From Ochromonas danica (lineage: Eukaryota; Sar; Chrysophyceae; Chromulinales; Chromulinaceae), in NCBI GenBank assembly GCA_015146655.1, contig VKHL01000006.1:248001-312000 (forward strand): DNA of 64,000 bases, given 5' to 3'. Shown here one piece after another: positions 51,081-63,417 of this stretch. A model generated the notes under the pieces. The model did no database searches and was not told the origin of the DNA. It saw only the letters and a program-made list of their open reading frames with translations. Position numbers and translations under genes: made by a program. How positions within the stretch are numbered: the first letter of the stretch is position 1; each line of letters starts with the position of its first letter.

Positions 51081-53284
51081 CTAGTCGTCCAATAAAGACA
51101 TGAAAGCATCTTTGGTTTGTGCCCATTCCTCGGCTAGTTGACTATCCGTTTCCAAGCTAATGTTATCACCCACTTGCACTATAATATGCATAACCTCTGC
51201 GCGGGCTTTATCAGCTAAGAGAGTCTCTCGAAGTTGCTTCTTTTTCTCCATGTGTGTGATGATAACATTCTTGACACACTGTCGGAGATTGGCCAGGAAG
51301 ACTCTCGTGCCAGCATCGTTGGACATTCCTGACAAAGAGGCAACATTACCTTGCATGTGACTTTGATAAGAGTATTGAATGAAGTCTCCCACAATGTGGA
51401 GGAGTTTCCTCTCTACATGAAGAGCCTCAGGTTGACTGGGGCTAGCTGGGGACATGAGAGCTCGAGCAAGTAAAACAGGAACCAGAGCCCAACGCTGTGG
51501 AGAAGACAACAGCGTCAATCCTCGACATATCAACTTTCGACCAATAATAGTCTGCATAATCGCAGCAACATGTCTCCCATCTAAGTTGCAAGTCTCCCCT
51601 TCAGTATTACCTGAGAATCCACCCCATTCCGTGACACGGGAGGGTAGAATGCCAAGGGATTCAGATAGCAATCCAATCGCAGCCTCGATTTCTTTGCGAA
51701 TCTCATCCATTGCAGCAGGATTAGCAGAAATATGAGGACTCGCAGCAAGCAACTGAAGCTCTTGTACGGTAAAGAGAGCTTCATATCCCTTCTGAACAGC
51801 TTGACGAGTTGTCCATAATCGACTCGAAAAGGGTGCTTTCCACTCAGTCTCCAGACCTGCTGCTTCATCATCGAAGTTATCAAAGTCTAAGTCTTGCACA
51901 TTGGGAATAGATAGCAAAGCCTTAGGTCGAGTGATATCCGTTCGAATACGATGACCAAGGACTTGCTCTTTCTCTTCCCAATCTCTGGCCACCTTTTCGA
52001 AGAACTCACGAGTTGTTTGCATCTGGCTTTTGAGACGTTCTTTCATATCCTTCCATGTTGGAAGAGGCAGACTGAGAGGAACAGGAGTAGATTGACCTTG
52101 TCGCGCGGCTTCTTCTCTTGCTGCGAGACTCTTCTTCAAGTTAAACTGTAATAATCATAATTGGATATTGTGTGTAAAAAGACGTCTCAAGGCGACAGAG
52201 AACAGGTCCAAGTATTACCTGCAGGAAGTAGAAATCATCAGCATATGGATCACCATTGTCCAGAGGCTGAAGTACTTTAGTAGCAACAAATCTAAGCATG
52301 AAATATAGCATATTAGTCTGGCAATAACAGCAACAGCGACTACAACGTGTGATTATTACCTGACATCCGAAGCAGACATGTACTCTCCTCGACCATAGTA
52401 CTCTCTAGCATGACCAGGATACGGCGAAGCATGATGGTTCTCAGTCGTTGATTTATGACTTGTAAGGCTATGTGTTGGGGTCAGCATGGTCGGTGCAATG
52501 GGGACAGGATTGCCTGCAATCTCAACCACTGCCACACCATTACTATGAGATGGGGTAGATGGATTCATAGTGAATTGACGAGCTTGCACAGGAGATGCAA
52601 ACTCTTGCAAGGACCGCATTGGTGATGAGAACATTGGAGGAGCTTGAGGAGTAACTGGTCCACCAACTCCGCCCCCACCCAATGGAGTGCTACCTCTGAA
52701 GCCAGGTGGAGCTGATGGAGTAGATGGTGGAACCAATCCTGGTGCACCACCAGAAACATTCGAAGCTGACTTCATTGCACTATAATTCCCCATCCCAGGT
52801 GGAGGAGGTGGCTTCATTGTGGAGCCCATCCCAGGAGGAGGATTGCATTTCATAGGAGTTGCCGTAAAGGATGTTGTCGGAATGGTTTTACTTGGTGTAG
52901 ACTCTAGATTCAAATCTTCAAGTTTTGGTGTAATAAAGAAAGTTGGTAATGACTCCACTTTCAAATCACCAAAAGTCTCTGTCTCGGCACCAAAAGTCTC
53001 CAAATCCTCCGCGCCAACACCCTCAGCATCGATTAATTCATTGAGTGGTTCATCCACTAATTCATCTAGATCATTAGCTGACTGTGGTAAGTTACCATCT
53101 CCTTCTTCTTCTAAGGCACTTTCTTCTAGTTCACAAGCAAGTTCGTCTAATACGGTAGTACCACCATGTTGAAAGAAAGCTGGTAATGACGCTATAGAAA
53201 GAAGAGAAAAATGACACTGTTAGATACAAGTAGTCAAAAAGGTAATAGATAGTAAAAGAAGATGAATTCTTCTTGCTTACCCAT
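51081..53284 (-). CDS. PAT1: PAT1 mRNA-decapping activator
   Basis: P-body scaffold linking deadenylated mRNA, Lsm1-7, Dhh1 and Dcp2. Four exons are inferred: 53281-53284 (ATG plus one base), 52360-53191, 52219-52291 and 51081-52145 (657 aa). The N-terminus MASLPAFFQHGGTTVLDELA is followed by an acidic region (DELVDEPLNELIDAEG) and a long P/G/S/M-rich segment. The PAT1 core block is YMSASDVRFVATKVLQPLDN then DPYADDFYFLQ. The C-terminal alpha-helical domain (about residues 420-600) has RKLICRGLTLLSSPQRWALV. The first intron interrupts the second codon, so exon 1 contributes just the start codon and one base. Confidence 0.9.
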
Positions 53285-53581
53285 GAACGAATCGCTCTTT
53301 CCTTCTTTCTTTCTTTGAGTTGATTGAGGAGGCTCTGCGACCTGCTGGGGATGACCATCAAGTTATCCATGGAACAATTAGCATTCCATGGAATCGTTGC
53401 ATCATGATGGACCACTGCACATTTATACTACTGTAGTCTCATAACGCATCAGCCAAGCTCTTGGTTGAGTAACACAAGCATTAATACTATAGTATTGAAA
53501 CAATACAAGATTTATGTATCTTTATTACAAAAGTGTTGCTAAAACTCCACCCTCTATTCATCTGCTGGTTATCATCCTTCA
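53285..53581. other. Spacer PAT1 / NUP107
   Basis: 297 bp between the PAT1 start and the NUP107 stop, both on the minus strand. It contains a short inverted pair near 53366-53400 (CCATGGAA...TTCCATGG), which could be the core of the PAT1 promoter or of its 5' UTR. No gene recognised. Confidence 0.35.
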
Positions 53582-56500
53582 CTAAAACCATCGTATAGCT
53601 CGAGGCCCTCTTTCCATCTCTAACTTCTTCACTGAAGCTAAGTAGACCATTTTCATTACCTTCTCCAAGTCATCTCTGGTAGAACAACAACAAACCAAGG
53701 CATTAACCTACCACTGTATGATATTATTAGAAGAATGAGGAATTGTGTGTTTTACCTGGCAATCAGACTGTATAACTTTAATGTAGAGACATCAGAAGCA
53801 ATCAAGTTAGTGAGGTGAACCACTTTGTGATACCAAGCATAAGCTTGCTTGTAGCCTGTTTCGCTGTCCAGATTCTCAAATATCGCACCCATGACCAAAC
53901 AAGTTTGTGCAATGGTATTCAGCAAGAAGAACAACATCGTGCCACTGAGATCTCCTTCACTTTCCACATCTTTCAAACCGTGCAAACTCTGCTTCAAATG
54001 GGACAAGATAGAGACTAACTCTCCATTCTCCACCACTTGACTCAGATGGGAAGACAACTTCTGCTGGACTGTCTTGAAAACTGACTCCAAGCTTGTAGTA
54101 GCATTTGTCTTGGCAATTTGTTGTGCCAATTCCTTTGATACAGATGTAATTTCTTGCACCAGTCCATCTCGTCCACTACCACTTGCACCACCTTTGGGAG
54201 CATTCAGAATCTTCGAAACACTTTCTAAACTGATTATCGCCATCTTCTCCCCTGAAAGTCGACTAGCAACCCATAATGCCCGATAACCATCCATCTTGGA
54301 AGCATACTCTTGCGAAGCAATCACATCAATTAGCGGACTTGTTGTCAACAATTCTCTGATAAGATGAACGAGCTGTTCAGCCAAGTCGCTGAGGTCATTG
54401 TGAGCTTTCTGTAACGATTGTTCTGCAATCTCTGGTGATCCAAAGAGTCGTGCTTTCTGCAAGCAATAAGCAGAACATGCAGATTGGAACTCTGTATAAG
54501 TCTTCACCGTTTTCAAGAGACGCTTCCAAAAACATAATTTGGCGACATCACTTTCCCAGCTTTCTTTGCGTGTGGTCATCACTTCCAATTGTTTCTTCTC
54601 ATCTTCTTCCCAATCAGGCAAAGAAATTTGTCGATTCGCTGGGAGAGAAGAGGAAAGCACATGACGCTCATAGAGTCGACTTTGTAGATCTTCTTTCAAG
54701 GTTTTCTCTTGTTTGGTAAGATAATCATAACCTCCCTGAATGAGGTCTGATGGAACAAACTCTTCCACAATGAGTTTTAATAAGCGGGCATTCTCTATGA
54801 TGGGATGAACACTAGCAGAAGAAGATTGTGTAGATTGTGAAGGAATCAAAGTAATAGCTTGTACAATAGCACGATTAATCTGTTTGATTGCTTCTCCGAA
54901 GTGCTCAGAATGCATGATAAACCATCTTAACGATTCAAACTGTTGTCTCTGTTGGTCAGAGATCTGCAAGTTGACAGGATCTAAAGGTCGTGAAGATATT
55001 TGTAAGGCTGGCACAGATGCAATAAGAATTTTATCTGCACCTCCTGTAAGAGCTGCAACTGTCGTTGGGCCAGATTTCAGGGCGGAGTTTGACAAAGAAG
55101 CCGATTGTTTAGCCTCTGAAGATGACGTAAAGGCTACTCCTTCCATGACGGAGCGAGTGATATCCAAGACATCTTCTGGGAAGAATTTCTGTGCCAAATC
55201 CATCGCCTTAGCAGCTTCTTCGTTGTCAAGGTTTCCTCCACTTTGAGAGAAAGACTTCTCCAGATGATGCAGCATGTTCGCATACAAACGAATTCGCTGC
55301 CCTCGTGGCAAATAAACACAATAAAATGCAACTAAATGGTAGAGATGATCTTGAGTGAGGCACTCAATATAACGCTGTAAGATCAAGTAAAACAACTCAT
55401 CGCTAATAATACCATCTTGTAAAGCACTTTGAACACCTTTAGGACAATGACGCAACCATAACGCAACATGGCTGAGAATGCGATAGAGTGTGCGCTTCTC
55501 TCCGCGAATTTCCTCCTCATTCGTAACAAGCGGTTTGATAGTTTGTTCAAAGAAGCTACGCAGACCTGTTTTTCCTCTAATTACCGCTGCTTGTAACTGA
55601 TAAATAATAGAAACGAGGTTTCGACCAGATGGCGGGGGAACTGCAGACAACAACATCTCACAATCTGTAACACCCATGGGCCCAAGTACTTGATCTAACC
55701 ACAGCAAAACTTCCTCTTCAGCTCTGATCACCTCCTCATCGCAGCCTGTATAATACGCACTCCGTTGAGCTTTTGCGGTACGATAAGCATGTAACACTCG
55801 CAATCGCTGACGGTCGTGTATTGCTTTGATATAGACCCAAAGCTGATCGTGCCATTCTCGTAAAAGTGGACTGGTCTTGAGCACTTTGACGTGATTGCTC
55901 AGACTACCATAAATAGCAACTTCGGTCATGCCTTGAGAGGTTTGACTTCCTGTAGCCGATCGCTTGTTAATGCCTTGAACAAGACGATCGTTCTTGAGCG
56001 CGTCCACACGGCTGTAAGCCTTAGATGACCACAAGTCACTACCTGCACTACCACTCCCTGTTACCCAGTTGTCTGGATGTTCTGAGAGCTTCTCTGCGTA
56101 GCGCCAGCACGATCGAGTGAATACTGGCTGACGAGCATTGCCACGACGAACATAGGGGGTTCTAGAAGACTTTTGTTCTTCGTCCATTGCGCCATCATCA
56201 ACTCCGCCATTGTCATCTTCATAACTATGCTCGAAAACACCCAAAAGAGAAGCAGCTAACCAGAACATACGATGATCATTGGCCACTTGTTGAGCTTTGA
56301 TTAACTGACCACTACGAATAAGTTGGAAGATGTAAAGATAAAGGTTCTCCTGATCAGAGCGATCCAATCCAACGAGTGGTAATACTTTCACACCGCTTTT
56401 ATCTAGAAGCAACTGGCCATCAGGATGTAAACTTGTGATGGATAATTTCGCTGCTCCACGTGCTGCTGATGTGGCTGTTTTCATGAAATGAAGAGTATCA

Positions 56501-57312
56501 CTCCACGGTTCATGAACGGTGTTAGCTAGCTCTTGCACTTTGTCTAAAGCAGCGCTTTCCAGCCAGGCTTTGAGCACTGCACTCTTCTTCATGCTGTCAT
56601 CACTGGCATAGGCTGTATTGACGAAGTCAGGTACGGTGGCTACGATAGGCAGATTAGCTAAAGCACTTTGTAAACGACTTTGTTCCATAGAGTCCTCCAT
56701 TATACCCAAGACATCATTGAACGACATGAGCTTCAATAACGACCAAAGATCTCGTTCCACACGTAATTCCAACGATGTCGTTGGTGTAATCTGCTTGGCT
56801 TCAGCATCTGAGACAAGTCCAACTGTTAGACGTCTAGAGATATTCTGAACATCATCATATTTGACCTGACAGATCTGTCCATACTTTTCCATCTGAGAAG
56901 CAAAGGAGGTCAAGTCCTTGTCTGCGGAAAAGTGCAAATGTTCAAAATACTCCAACATGGACTCATAAAAGGCTTCTTCTTGACTAAAAGATTGCAAGAA
57001 AATAGACTCTCCTGAGACTCCTCCTCTTTCTTTTACAACGAGACTAGTCGAGGGTGTTGGCGGAGCTGGTGAGGAAACAACTGTCAAAGCTGTGGATCGC
57101 AGAGGAGTCTGATCATGAAGAGGATGAAGAGATTAGGTCATCATCAACAAAGATGATATCACGACAGGAAATGCCTTTTTTACCTGCATACTATTGTCAG
57201 CCTGTCCTTCATACCTCAAGCCCGCCCAGTTGCGTTCCTCTGGAGAGTCTTGTTCATTCAGCAATTGCTGAATTCGATCATAGGCTTCTTTTGCTGCAGA
57301 CTTTGGCTCCAT
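53582..57312 (-). CDS. NUP107: Nuclear-pore Y-complex subunit NUP107
   Basis: Alpha-solenoid scaffold protein of the nuclear pore (Nup84 in yeast). Three exons are inferred: 57184-57312, 53756-57108 and 53582-53675 (1191 aa). It is almost entirely helical. Recognisable Nup84/Nup107 family stretches are LYLYIFQLIRSGQLIKAQQV followed by HRMFWLAASLLG, then DQLWVYIKAIHD, HVALWLRHCPKG, YIECLTQDHLYHLVAFYC and YLPRGQRIRLYANMLHHL. It is long relative to animal NUP107 (925 aa), with extra length spread through the N-terminal third and the C-terminus. The end of exon 3 is DLEKVMKMVYLASVKKLEM. Divergent from the J-protein gene. Confidence 0.9.
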
Positions 57313-57593
57313 AAATAATCAGTACAGAACAGAATAGATAGTAATAAAATCGACCACTGAGAGAGCTCACTGTTATTCTTGCTCTTCTTGTTTTTCGTTC
57401 CTCTTCTTGTCGCCCAAACCACTCCACAACCATTTCCACAACTCGTTTCTTGACCGACTTTCTCCTCACAAACGCGTTTGATTAACTTTAGATGAGCGTC
57501 TAATGGGCTGAGGTGAAAATAGCAAAGCAGAGAATTAATAGCCTGTATTACCTGTTCTTGCAATAATTGTTGGAGAAAAGGAATTGAATCAAT
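57313..57593. promoter_or_regulatory. Bidirectional promoter NUP107 / J-protein with AAACGCGTTT
   Basis: 281 bp between divergent starts with an exact AAACGCGTTT at 57470-57479, extended to the 12-bp palindrome CAAACGCGTTTG. Otherwise unremarkable. Confidence 0.55.
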
Positions 57594-58881
57594 ATGAGTG
57601 ATACTAGTGAGCAATTAGTGTCATTTTTCTTATATTCTTTATTGATCTATCCTGTGACTAATTATTTGATTTCCCCTCAACGAAGTTATCCTCGTTGGAA
57701 AGCTGCTCTCTATGCTGTAGCTTTCCTGTCCTTTGTCACTGTCCTACATCTGGTAAAATACTCAACCTCTCTTTCTCTGTGTCTCTCTGTAGCGCTTGTC
57801 ATGATCATCCTTCTCTCTCATGTCTTTCTTGTTCTGTCTGTGTTGTCTGGTGGTGTACAGGCTTATGAGAACCAAGACAAAGGACCCAATCACTACCAAC
57901 TAATTGGTGTGACAAGAGATACTCCCTTGGCAGTGATTAAGAAAGCTTATCGTGTTCTTTCACTTGAGGTGCATCCTGACAAAAACAGCGCACCCGATGC
58001 TGCTGACCAGTTCAATCGCCTGAAGACTGCCTATGATGTCCTTGTTGACCAAGATCGACGAAAGGAATACAATCGTTTGGGTGACTATGGTGTCAAGACC
58101 TCTGCTCAGATGGTCATTGATCACAAAGTGATTATCTTGCAACTGATAGTCTACTATTGCTCATCGTTAGTCTTCGCTTTTTTGATGACTTTTACCGAGT
58201 CAACGAGTGATGCGATGCAATTAACAGTCTTTGGATTAGCAGGTTAGTCACTATTTGCGTTATCCTCTTATCCTCTTTAATTTTCATGAGGTTGTCTTGT
58301 GAATGTCTTTTGCAGTGATGTTGATGGTGGAGATGGTCTTGGTGTTACACAACATACCCTTGCCTTCCTGGTTTCTCCCCTCCTATACTTCACACGATGT
58401 TATCGCTGTCTTGCATCGCGTCTTTCCTGCTTATATGAATGCTTGCCGGTGTGTCACTGGAGCATTCTATGTTGATCGCAAGGCACTTTATGTTCAATGC
58501 TTGGACTCCATTAGCAACGTGACGAAAGATCTCACTATGCGGTGTAACAGTGCTCTGCAACTGTGCGAGAGTATTACTGAACGATATGCCCTCACTCATG
58601 GTAATGATCAAGATGAGAGCAGTGAAGGAACGTCTCCAAAAGAGGAGCAAGCTGGGATCATGGCGAAGGCTATGGCTGATATTCGCAGACATGTCGCTCA
58701 ATCTCGAGAAGGCCGATCAGGGGCGATGACGAAGTTCATGACAGAGCGATTAGCTGTGCTGAAAGATCCTCGCGCCCTCGCGAAACAAAGCGTTAAGAAA
58801 GAGGGTGGGGGCCGCCTGGCCCTTCTTCGTGACTTGGCAATCTATTTGTTGGCCAGGTTTCTTCTTATCAAAGGGAAGTAG
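57594..58881 (+). CDS. Membrane-bound J-domain protein
   Basis: DnaJ/HSP40 co-chaperone expected to recruit HSP70 to a membrane, probably ER. Three exons are inferred: 57594-57752, 57861-58242 and 58316-58881 (368 aa). The N-terminal membrane segments are EQLVSFFLYSLLIYPVTNYL and AALYAVAFLSFVTVLHL. The J domain at about 65-130 has HYQLIGVTRDTPLAVIKKAY, the HPD motif in EVHPDKNS, and FNRLKTAYDVLVDQDRRKEY. Further membrane segments follow (IVYYCSSLVFAFLMTF, VMLMVEMVLVLHNI). The C-terminal half is helical and charged, ending in a hydrophobic DLAIYLLARFLLI. No Sec63 Brl domain, so it is not SEC63 itself. Confidence 0.88.
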
Positions 58882-58951
58882 AATTGTAAGAAAAGCATTG
58901 CACATTCAATTACACCTAACGCACAGATCGATTGGAACCGAACTTCCCCGT

Positions 58952-59645
58952 TTAGATTGAGTCCATAACCTTGGCAACCTTCTCGAAGGTAGAGCGTAGA
59001 TCCTGTAGAAGAAGATAATGAGGAAGATGCAAACACAAGGATCATGAAGGCACGCTCACCTTGAATTGATCATAAGATAGCTCTAAGACCACAGGACTGG
59101 GCTTTCCTTGAGAGTCAGTCACATCAAAGCTCAAAGTAATATAAGGTGAAAATATATTTCTGCAGACGGAGGAACTAATGGCCGTGCCAATACGCCACTT
59201 CACATTCGACACCTTTCCCTGTACCAAGAGTCACAGAAAGGGAGAGAATGAAATAGAAAGAGGGTAGAGATGGAAATGAAATGCTTACACATGCTACTTG
59301 TCGTTGAAAAGTCTCCACTTGCCCAGCAGTGGACAAGGCTTTAACCTTGAGTAAGATCTTCTCTATACACTCTTGAGATAGGACTGTATTGGATGCTAGA
59401 ATTGTAGCTGTTTGTGCTAAACCACATGGTGGTTGTGCTTGTTTCATGGAACGTATGATATAGTTGACTGCCCGAACTTCATGAGAAGTAGTCATTGTGC
59501 CTGTTTCCATTTGCTCCCAGGCAGACGAAACAATCGAATCTATTCGATCATTATTTTCTTCTTCTTTGGCAATCTCATTTAACTTTAACAAAGTATTCAC
59601 AAATCCTTGTGGAGCAGCAAGAATTAACTGTTCTAGTTGTGGCAT
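58952..59645 (-). CDS. COMM-domain protein (COMMD family)
   Basis: Subunit of a Commander-type complex for endosomal recycling. Three exons are inferred: 59289-59645, 59060-59218 and 58952-59002 (188 aa, usual about 190-200). The N-terminal helical domain (LEQLILAAPQGFVNTLLKLN) is followed by the COMM domain, beginning VSNVKWRIGTAISSSVCRNI and containing YITLSFDVTDSQGK, VVLELSYDQFKDLRSTFEKV. The W-R in VKWRIG and the Leu-rich last strand-helix are typical. The specific COMMD paralogue was not determined. Divergent from the coiled-coil gene at 59945. Confidence 0.85.
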
Positions 59646-59944
59646 CTTGTTTGGATTTTTCTTTCCTTCACGATTTTGCGATCAATAATGAGTGAGGAGG
59701 GCATTAACTTAAAGAATATCACGACCCCCCAAATGGTATGTGAACTAGTACTACGATGCGTGGTTGCATTGCGGGAAGGGTGTTTTGTTGTTGGGTTCAG
59801 TTGAGAGTTTGGGATTGTTTGGCAGAAACCAATCCTACTTTCAACAGAATTCTTGAAGGAATTCTATCATCCTCATCTTATCTGGTTTTCTTTTCTTTTC
59901 ACGTACTCGAATTAAGTGCTTGTTGAGAGAGGAGTGAAAAAGAA
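59646..59944. promoter_or_regulatory. Bidirectional spacer with ACGRTGCGTGGT element
   Basis: 299 bp. At 59753-59779 it holds ACGATGCGTGGT followed by TGCATTGCGGGAAGG, similar to the block at 12417-12443. A short ATG frame at 59687 (MSEEGINLKNITTPQM then GTATGT) could be an extra 5' exon of the downstream gene, but no convincing acceptor was found. Confidence 0.4.
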
Positions 59945-61208
59945 ATGATAGCGAAGAATAATAGTTCTGCCAATTTAATTTCCACTCGGCCCTCTTTTTC
60001 TTCTGGTGGGGCACCTCCAGTGCGAAGATCATCTAGTTCGATCAGAATGTCTGCCGACCTCCTAGGTCGCTCCTTGGCCTCTTCTTCTTCAGCTAACTCT
60101 TCTTGTAATCCATCACCTGTTCGAGCGGTGGAGAAGGCTGACGGTGAAGGCCAAACTACTTTCACCATTGACCCCAATGAAGATGCTGTCTTTGTCACCT
60201 TGAATGAGTTACGACAAATTAAAGACGAGAAAGATGCTCTTGACTCCTTAGTACAAGAGTCCATGGATACTGTGGAAGTTCTCAAACAAAAGGTAATGCA
60301 GCTGTTGTCTTGTATTCAATTTCTTTGTGGCTCAATTCTCTGTGTGTTGTGTGTTTATTTATGTTACAGTATGATGAATCCAAGAGTACAAATCAGGATA
60401 TGCAATTGATAATAGATGAGCTGTCAGAACGATGTAGACTCTACCTGAAGGAGCGTGATGACCTCATCGAGCAGGTGGCTAGTCTCAAGGTGGAAGTACA
60501 AGCTGCACGCAAAGCTGAGGCCTTGGCCAATTCACTTTTGAAGGAGCAGAAACGCATTCCAACCGATGCAATTGAGTCTTCTAAGGAGATCTTACGTTCT
60601 GATGCGGAGATGAAAGTCGCTCAAGATCGTTGTGTGGAGGGATTACGGTAAGTTGTGTTTGCTGTTGGAACAAATCATAGTGCACTGTTGAGAGTTAAGT
60701 ATGAACAGCTGTATCGTCATGTAATTTGACGTTGTTACTTCCAGGTCATTGACAGATAAAGCATGTGACTATCTGGTGGATATTGAAGGAGAGCATGATG
60801 ACCTTTTGAAGAAGTTCAAGGGCGTGGTCTCCTTCGAGAAGAAAGAAGAGTTTGGTGAGTTGCAATCTCCTTGGGGTAAAGACTTGGATGACCTGGAGCA
60901 ATTGTTTTATTTTCTTAGATCCTTACAAAGGAGTTCCCAAGAAAAGCAATAAGGTGGCGCAGAGTGGCCCTGCCTTTGTCTTCGGCAGTCCATCCCAGCG
61001 TTTCCCTGTCACCGCCACCCCTTTGGATGAGGAAGAAGAAGAAGATGGTCGTGATGGGTTGGATGATGATGGTGTTATTGAGGAGGAACCGGAAGGATAT
61101 AATGATTCTGATCGGTTTGTTATGGGTGATACGAGCTATGAGAGCGATCTTCCTGAAGAGGAGGAAGGAGAGCGTGTGGAAGATGAAGAATGTGAGGAAT
61201 ATGAATAG
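59945..61208 (+). CDS. Unknown coiled-coil protein with acidic tail
   Basis: Four exons are inferred: 59945-60292, 60370-60647, 60745-60854 and 60919-61208 (341 aa). Not recognised. The N-terminal 60 residues are S/R/P-rich and basic (STRPSFSSGGAPPVRRSSSS). Residues about 75-245 form a continuous heptad-like coiled coil (LNELRQIKDEKDALDSLVQE, LYLKERDDLIEQVASLKVEV). The C-terminus has a short basic PYKGVPKKSNKVAQ and FVFGSPSQRF, and ends in a strongly acidic stretch (EEEEGERVEDEECEEYE). The layout resembles cytoskeletal or centrosomal linkers, but this is a shape comparison only. A further 5' exon is possible. Confidence 0.7.
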
Positions 61209-61601
61209 TAAAGGTTTTTGTGCTTCAAGCAGTCGTAATTTGCTGCAATGTGTGATCAGTTGTGTTTGTTGTGTCTGTGCTCACGGTTTTGTGGTGTACA
61301 CTTTAGCTATTTCTTTGATATTGTTGCTGACTTCCTTCTTTGCCAAAGTTGACATTTTTGATGGATCAATGCTTGCCTTCGCGCATCGAACATGGTTTAT
61401 ACTCCAGCATGGAAGTATTCGAGTATATTACCCTGTGCGCTTGCAACCGAAGGGCTGGTCTATCATGTGGTAAACTAAGAACGAAATTCAGAGTTTAGGT
61501 GGCATAGAAGATAATGAACTCAAACATTATACTTGGTGGTTATACTGGTAGTGACTTATGTACAAGAAACCCCTCACTTAAGAGGATAACAGAAAGGAAG
61601 A
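61209..61601. other. Convergent spacer
   Basis: 393 bp between the coiled-coil stop and the SYS1 stop. T/G-rich near 61255-61345. A short plus-strand ATG frame at 61514 is antisense to the SYS1 3' exon and is not credible. Nothing else seen. Confidence 0.4.
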
Positions 61602-62200
61602 TCACGAAGCAGACGTGGAATATAGAGGAATATCCTCCAGTTCACTTGTTGCACAAATATACTCTCCTAATGAAGCCATTGCAACTGATGAGAGAACATT
61701 GACTACCCACCATTGCCAATCCAGAGGGAACTGTAATAATAAGACAGAATATGTCATTTAGTGATGCAGGGATTGAAAACATGTATTAGAAAGTGGTTGA
61801 TTACCTCTTGATAGGCTGTACAGCAGATAATATGAAGAAAGTAAAAAGTGAATGTAAAATCAACACATTTCTTGGATTTCTCCACAATAATGGAAAGTAA
61901 ATATGCCCTAGAGAGAAGAATGACCATGTATGACTAGGAAGAACACTGTAGAATAACTTAAAGAGAATGTACTTACCCAATGAGAGCAGTGGAGAAGAGA
62001 CAAAAGATCTCCATCCATCCCTCCCAGGAGACAAAATTGAGATGTTTGGAAGTGAAGAAATGATCTAAGGAGATCTTGATATCAAAGAGGGCATGACAAA
62101 GTCCTAATAAGGTACCAAGAGCTAAGTAATTAAAGCATTGTAGACTAATAATCTGATATAAGATTAATAAAGGATCAAATTGTTGACTTTTATTCTTCAT
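61602..62200 (-). CDS. SYS1: SYS1 Golgi-membrane protein
   Basis: Four-span Golgi protein that anchors ARFRP1/Arl3 to recruit golgins. Three exons are inferred: 61977-62200, 61805-61907 and 61602-61730 (151 aa; human is 156). It begins with WDPLLIL-like FDPLLILYQIISLQCFNYL, then LLGLCHALFDIKISLDHFF. Exon 2 gives AYLLSIIVEKSKKCVDFTFT and FYFLHIICCTAYQE, and exon 3 gives WQWWVVNVLSSVAMASLGEYICATSELEDIPL, matching the animal ending ALMAVIGEYLCMRTELKEIPL. Joining at GG|G restores the frame. No N-terminal leader. Confidence 0.92.
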
Positions 62201-62637
62201 GATTGTTTGTTCATTTGATGATTGTTGTCGTTGATGTGGGAAGGACTGCTGTGCTGGATAATAAGGTAATTACACAATCTCATTAAAATTATTACACAAT
62301 TTACTGTTTTGGGAAAAGTGGAAATTAGTATTTCCGCATATTCGTATGTTCTCTCCTCGCTGCTGTGAAACGCCTCGGCACGTCAGCAGAGTCACCCCAC
62401 CCCGCATGCACTCTCCTGTCTGTTCTGCTGGCCTTCTTCTTCCTCCTTGCTTCTCTCCATTCAAGACTTGACTTGGTGGTTTTTACAAATAACAAAAATA
62501 AAATAGTGTACTCACCTTACCTTGGATGTCTTTGGACAGTCTGACCTATAGCTTTATATTGTTTGATTCTAACAATTCATCTCTATTTAATTCATTATTC
62601 CTAGAAGAGTAATAATTCCTGATATCTAGTATCATTC
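62201..62637. promoter_or_regulatory. Bidirectional spacer SYS1 / ankyrin-RING
   Basis: 437 bp between divergent starts. A GC-richer patch at about 62365-62410 (GCCTCGGCACGTCAGCAGAGTC) contains CACGTC and TGCATG-like boxes. It also holds A/T-rich runs near both starts. No palindrome of the AAACGCGTTT type and no gene recognised. Confidence 0.4.
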
Positions 62638-63417
62638 ATGGGGGGTGTTCCAATCAAGTCTCTACGTCATGAAGAATGGCTTCATCAAGGTGGTGGTTAT
62701 CCTCTCGCAACGAAAGTTGAATCAAATTCAAGTCAAATGCAGCAATTATTGAATAGAGATGCTTCCTTTGTTCCTTTCTCTCCCGACAGAGAGAATATTG
62801 AAGTTGTCAAGCACCTCTTGGATGCGCAAGTTAATTTAGGCACAGTGACCCATTCTGACAACTTCTCTCCGCTATTTATAGCATGTCATTATGGTCTAGC
62901 TGACCTTCTCGCCTCCTTGCTAACCAAAGAAGTGGATGTTTCTAGTCCGGATTCCTTTGGCTTCACTCCCTTGTATATTGCAGCGTATAAGGGACATGCT
63001 GAGGTAGTAAAACTGTTACTCTTAGCTGGCGCACCTGTAGACAAGGGCAAAGGTCAATTAACACCTCTTATAGTAGCTGCCCAAAATGGGCACGATGATG
63101 TGGTTGGCATGTTGTTAGCCTATGGTGCGGAAATTCTGACAGTTCTTGAGCCAGATTTGGTCACTGTATATGATATTGCTGCCACAGTCGCTTCTAAAGA
63201 GCTAATAGTTAAAGCTCACGAAGCTCGTGGAAATGACTTGTGTGCGGTTTGTTGGGAAAACCCTGTCAATGCAGCTTTTTCGTTCGTTCCATGTGGCCAC
63301 AATATTGTTTGCAGAGAATGCAATATGCGGTTAGTTGAAAAGAACATTCATAATTGTCCTATGTGTCGTAGTGTGATATGGTGTAGAGCTAGTGGTAATT
63401 CCAGGTGCTCATATTGA
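62638..63417 (+). CDS. Ankyrin-repeat RING E3 ligase
   Basis: Predicted ubiquitin ligase, 259 aa, single exon. The N-terminus MGGVPIKSLRHEEW could be N-myristoylated (Gly2). About four ankyrin-like repeats at 50-185 include NFSPLFIACHYGLADLLASL, FTPLYIAAYKGHAEVVKLLL and LTPLIVAAQNGHDDVVGMLL. A C-terminal RING at about 201-244 has ligands in CAVCWENPV, PCGHNIVCREC and CPMC (C3HC4). This ankyrin-RING order resembles plant XBAT-type and animal MIB-like proteins, but it is much shorter. Substrate unknown. Confidence 0.93.
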   Translation: MGGVPIKSLRHEEWLHQGGGYPLATKVESNSSQMQQLLNRDASFVPFSPDRENIEVVKHLLDAQVNLGTVTHSDNFSPLFIACHYGLADLLASLLTKEVDVSSPDSFGFTPLYIAAYKGHAEVVKLLLLAGAPVDKGKGQLTPLIVAAQNGHDDVVGMLLAYGAEILTVLEPDLVTVYDIAATVASKELIVKAHEARGNDLCAVCWENPVNAAFSFVPCGHNIVCRECNMRLVEKNIHNCPMCRSVIWCRASGNSRCSY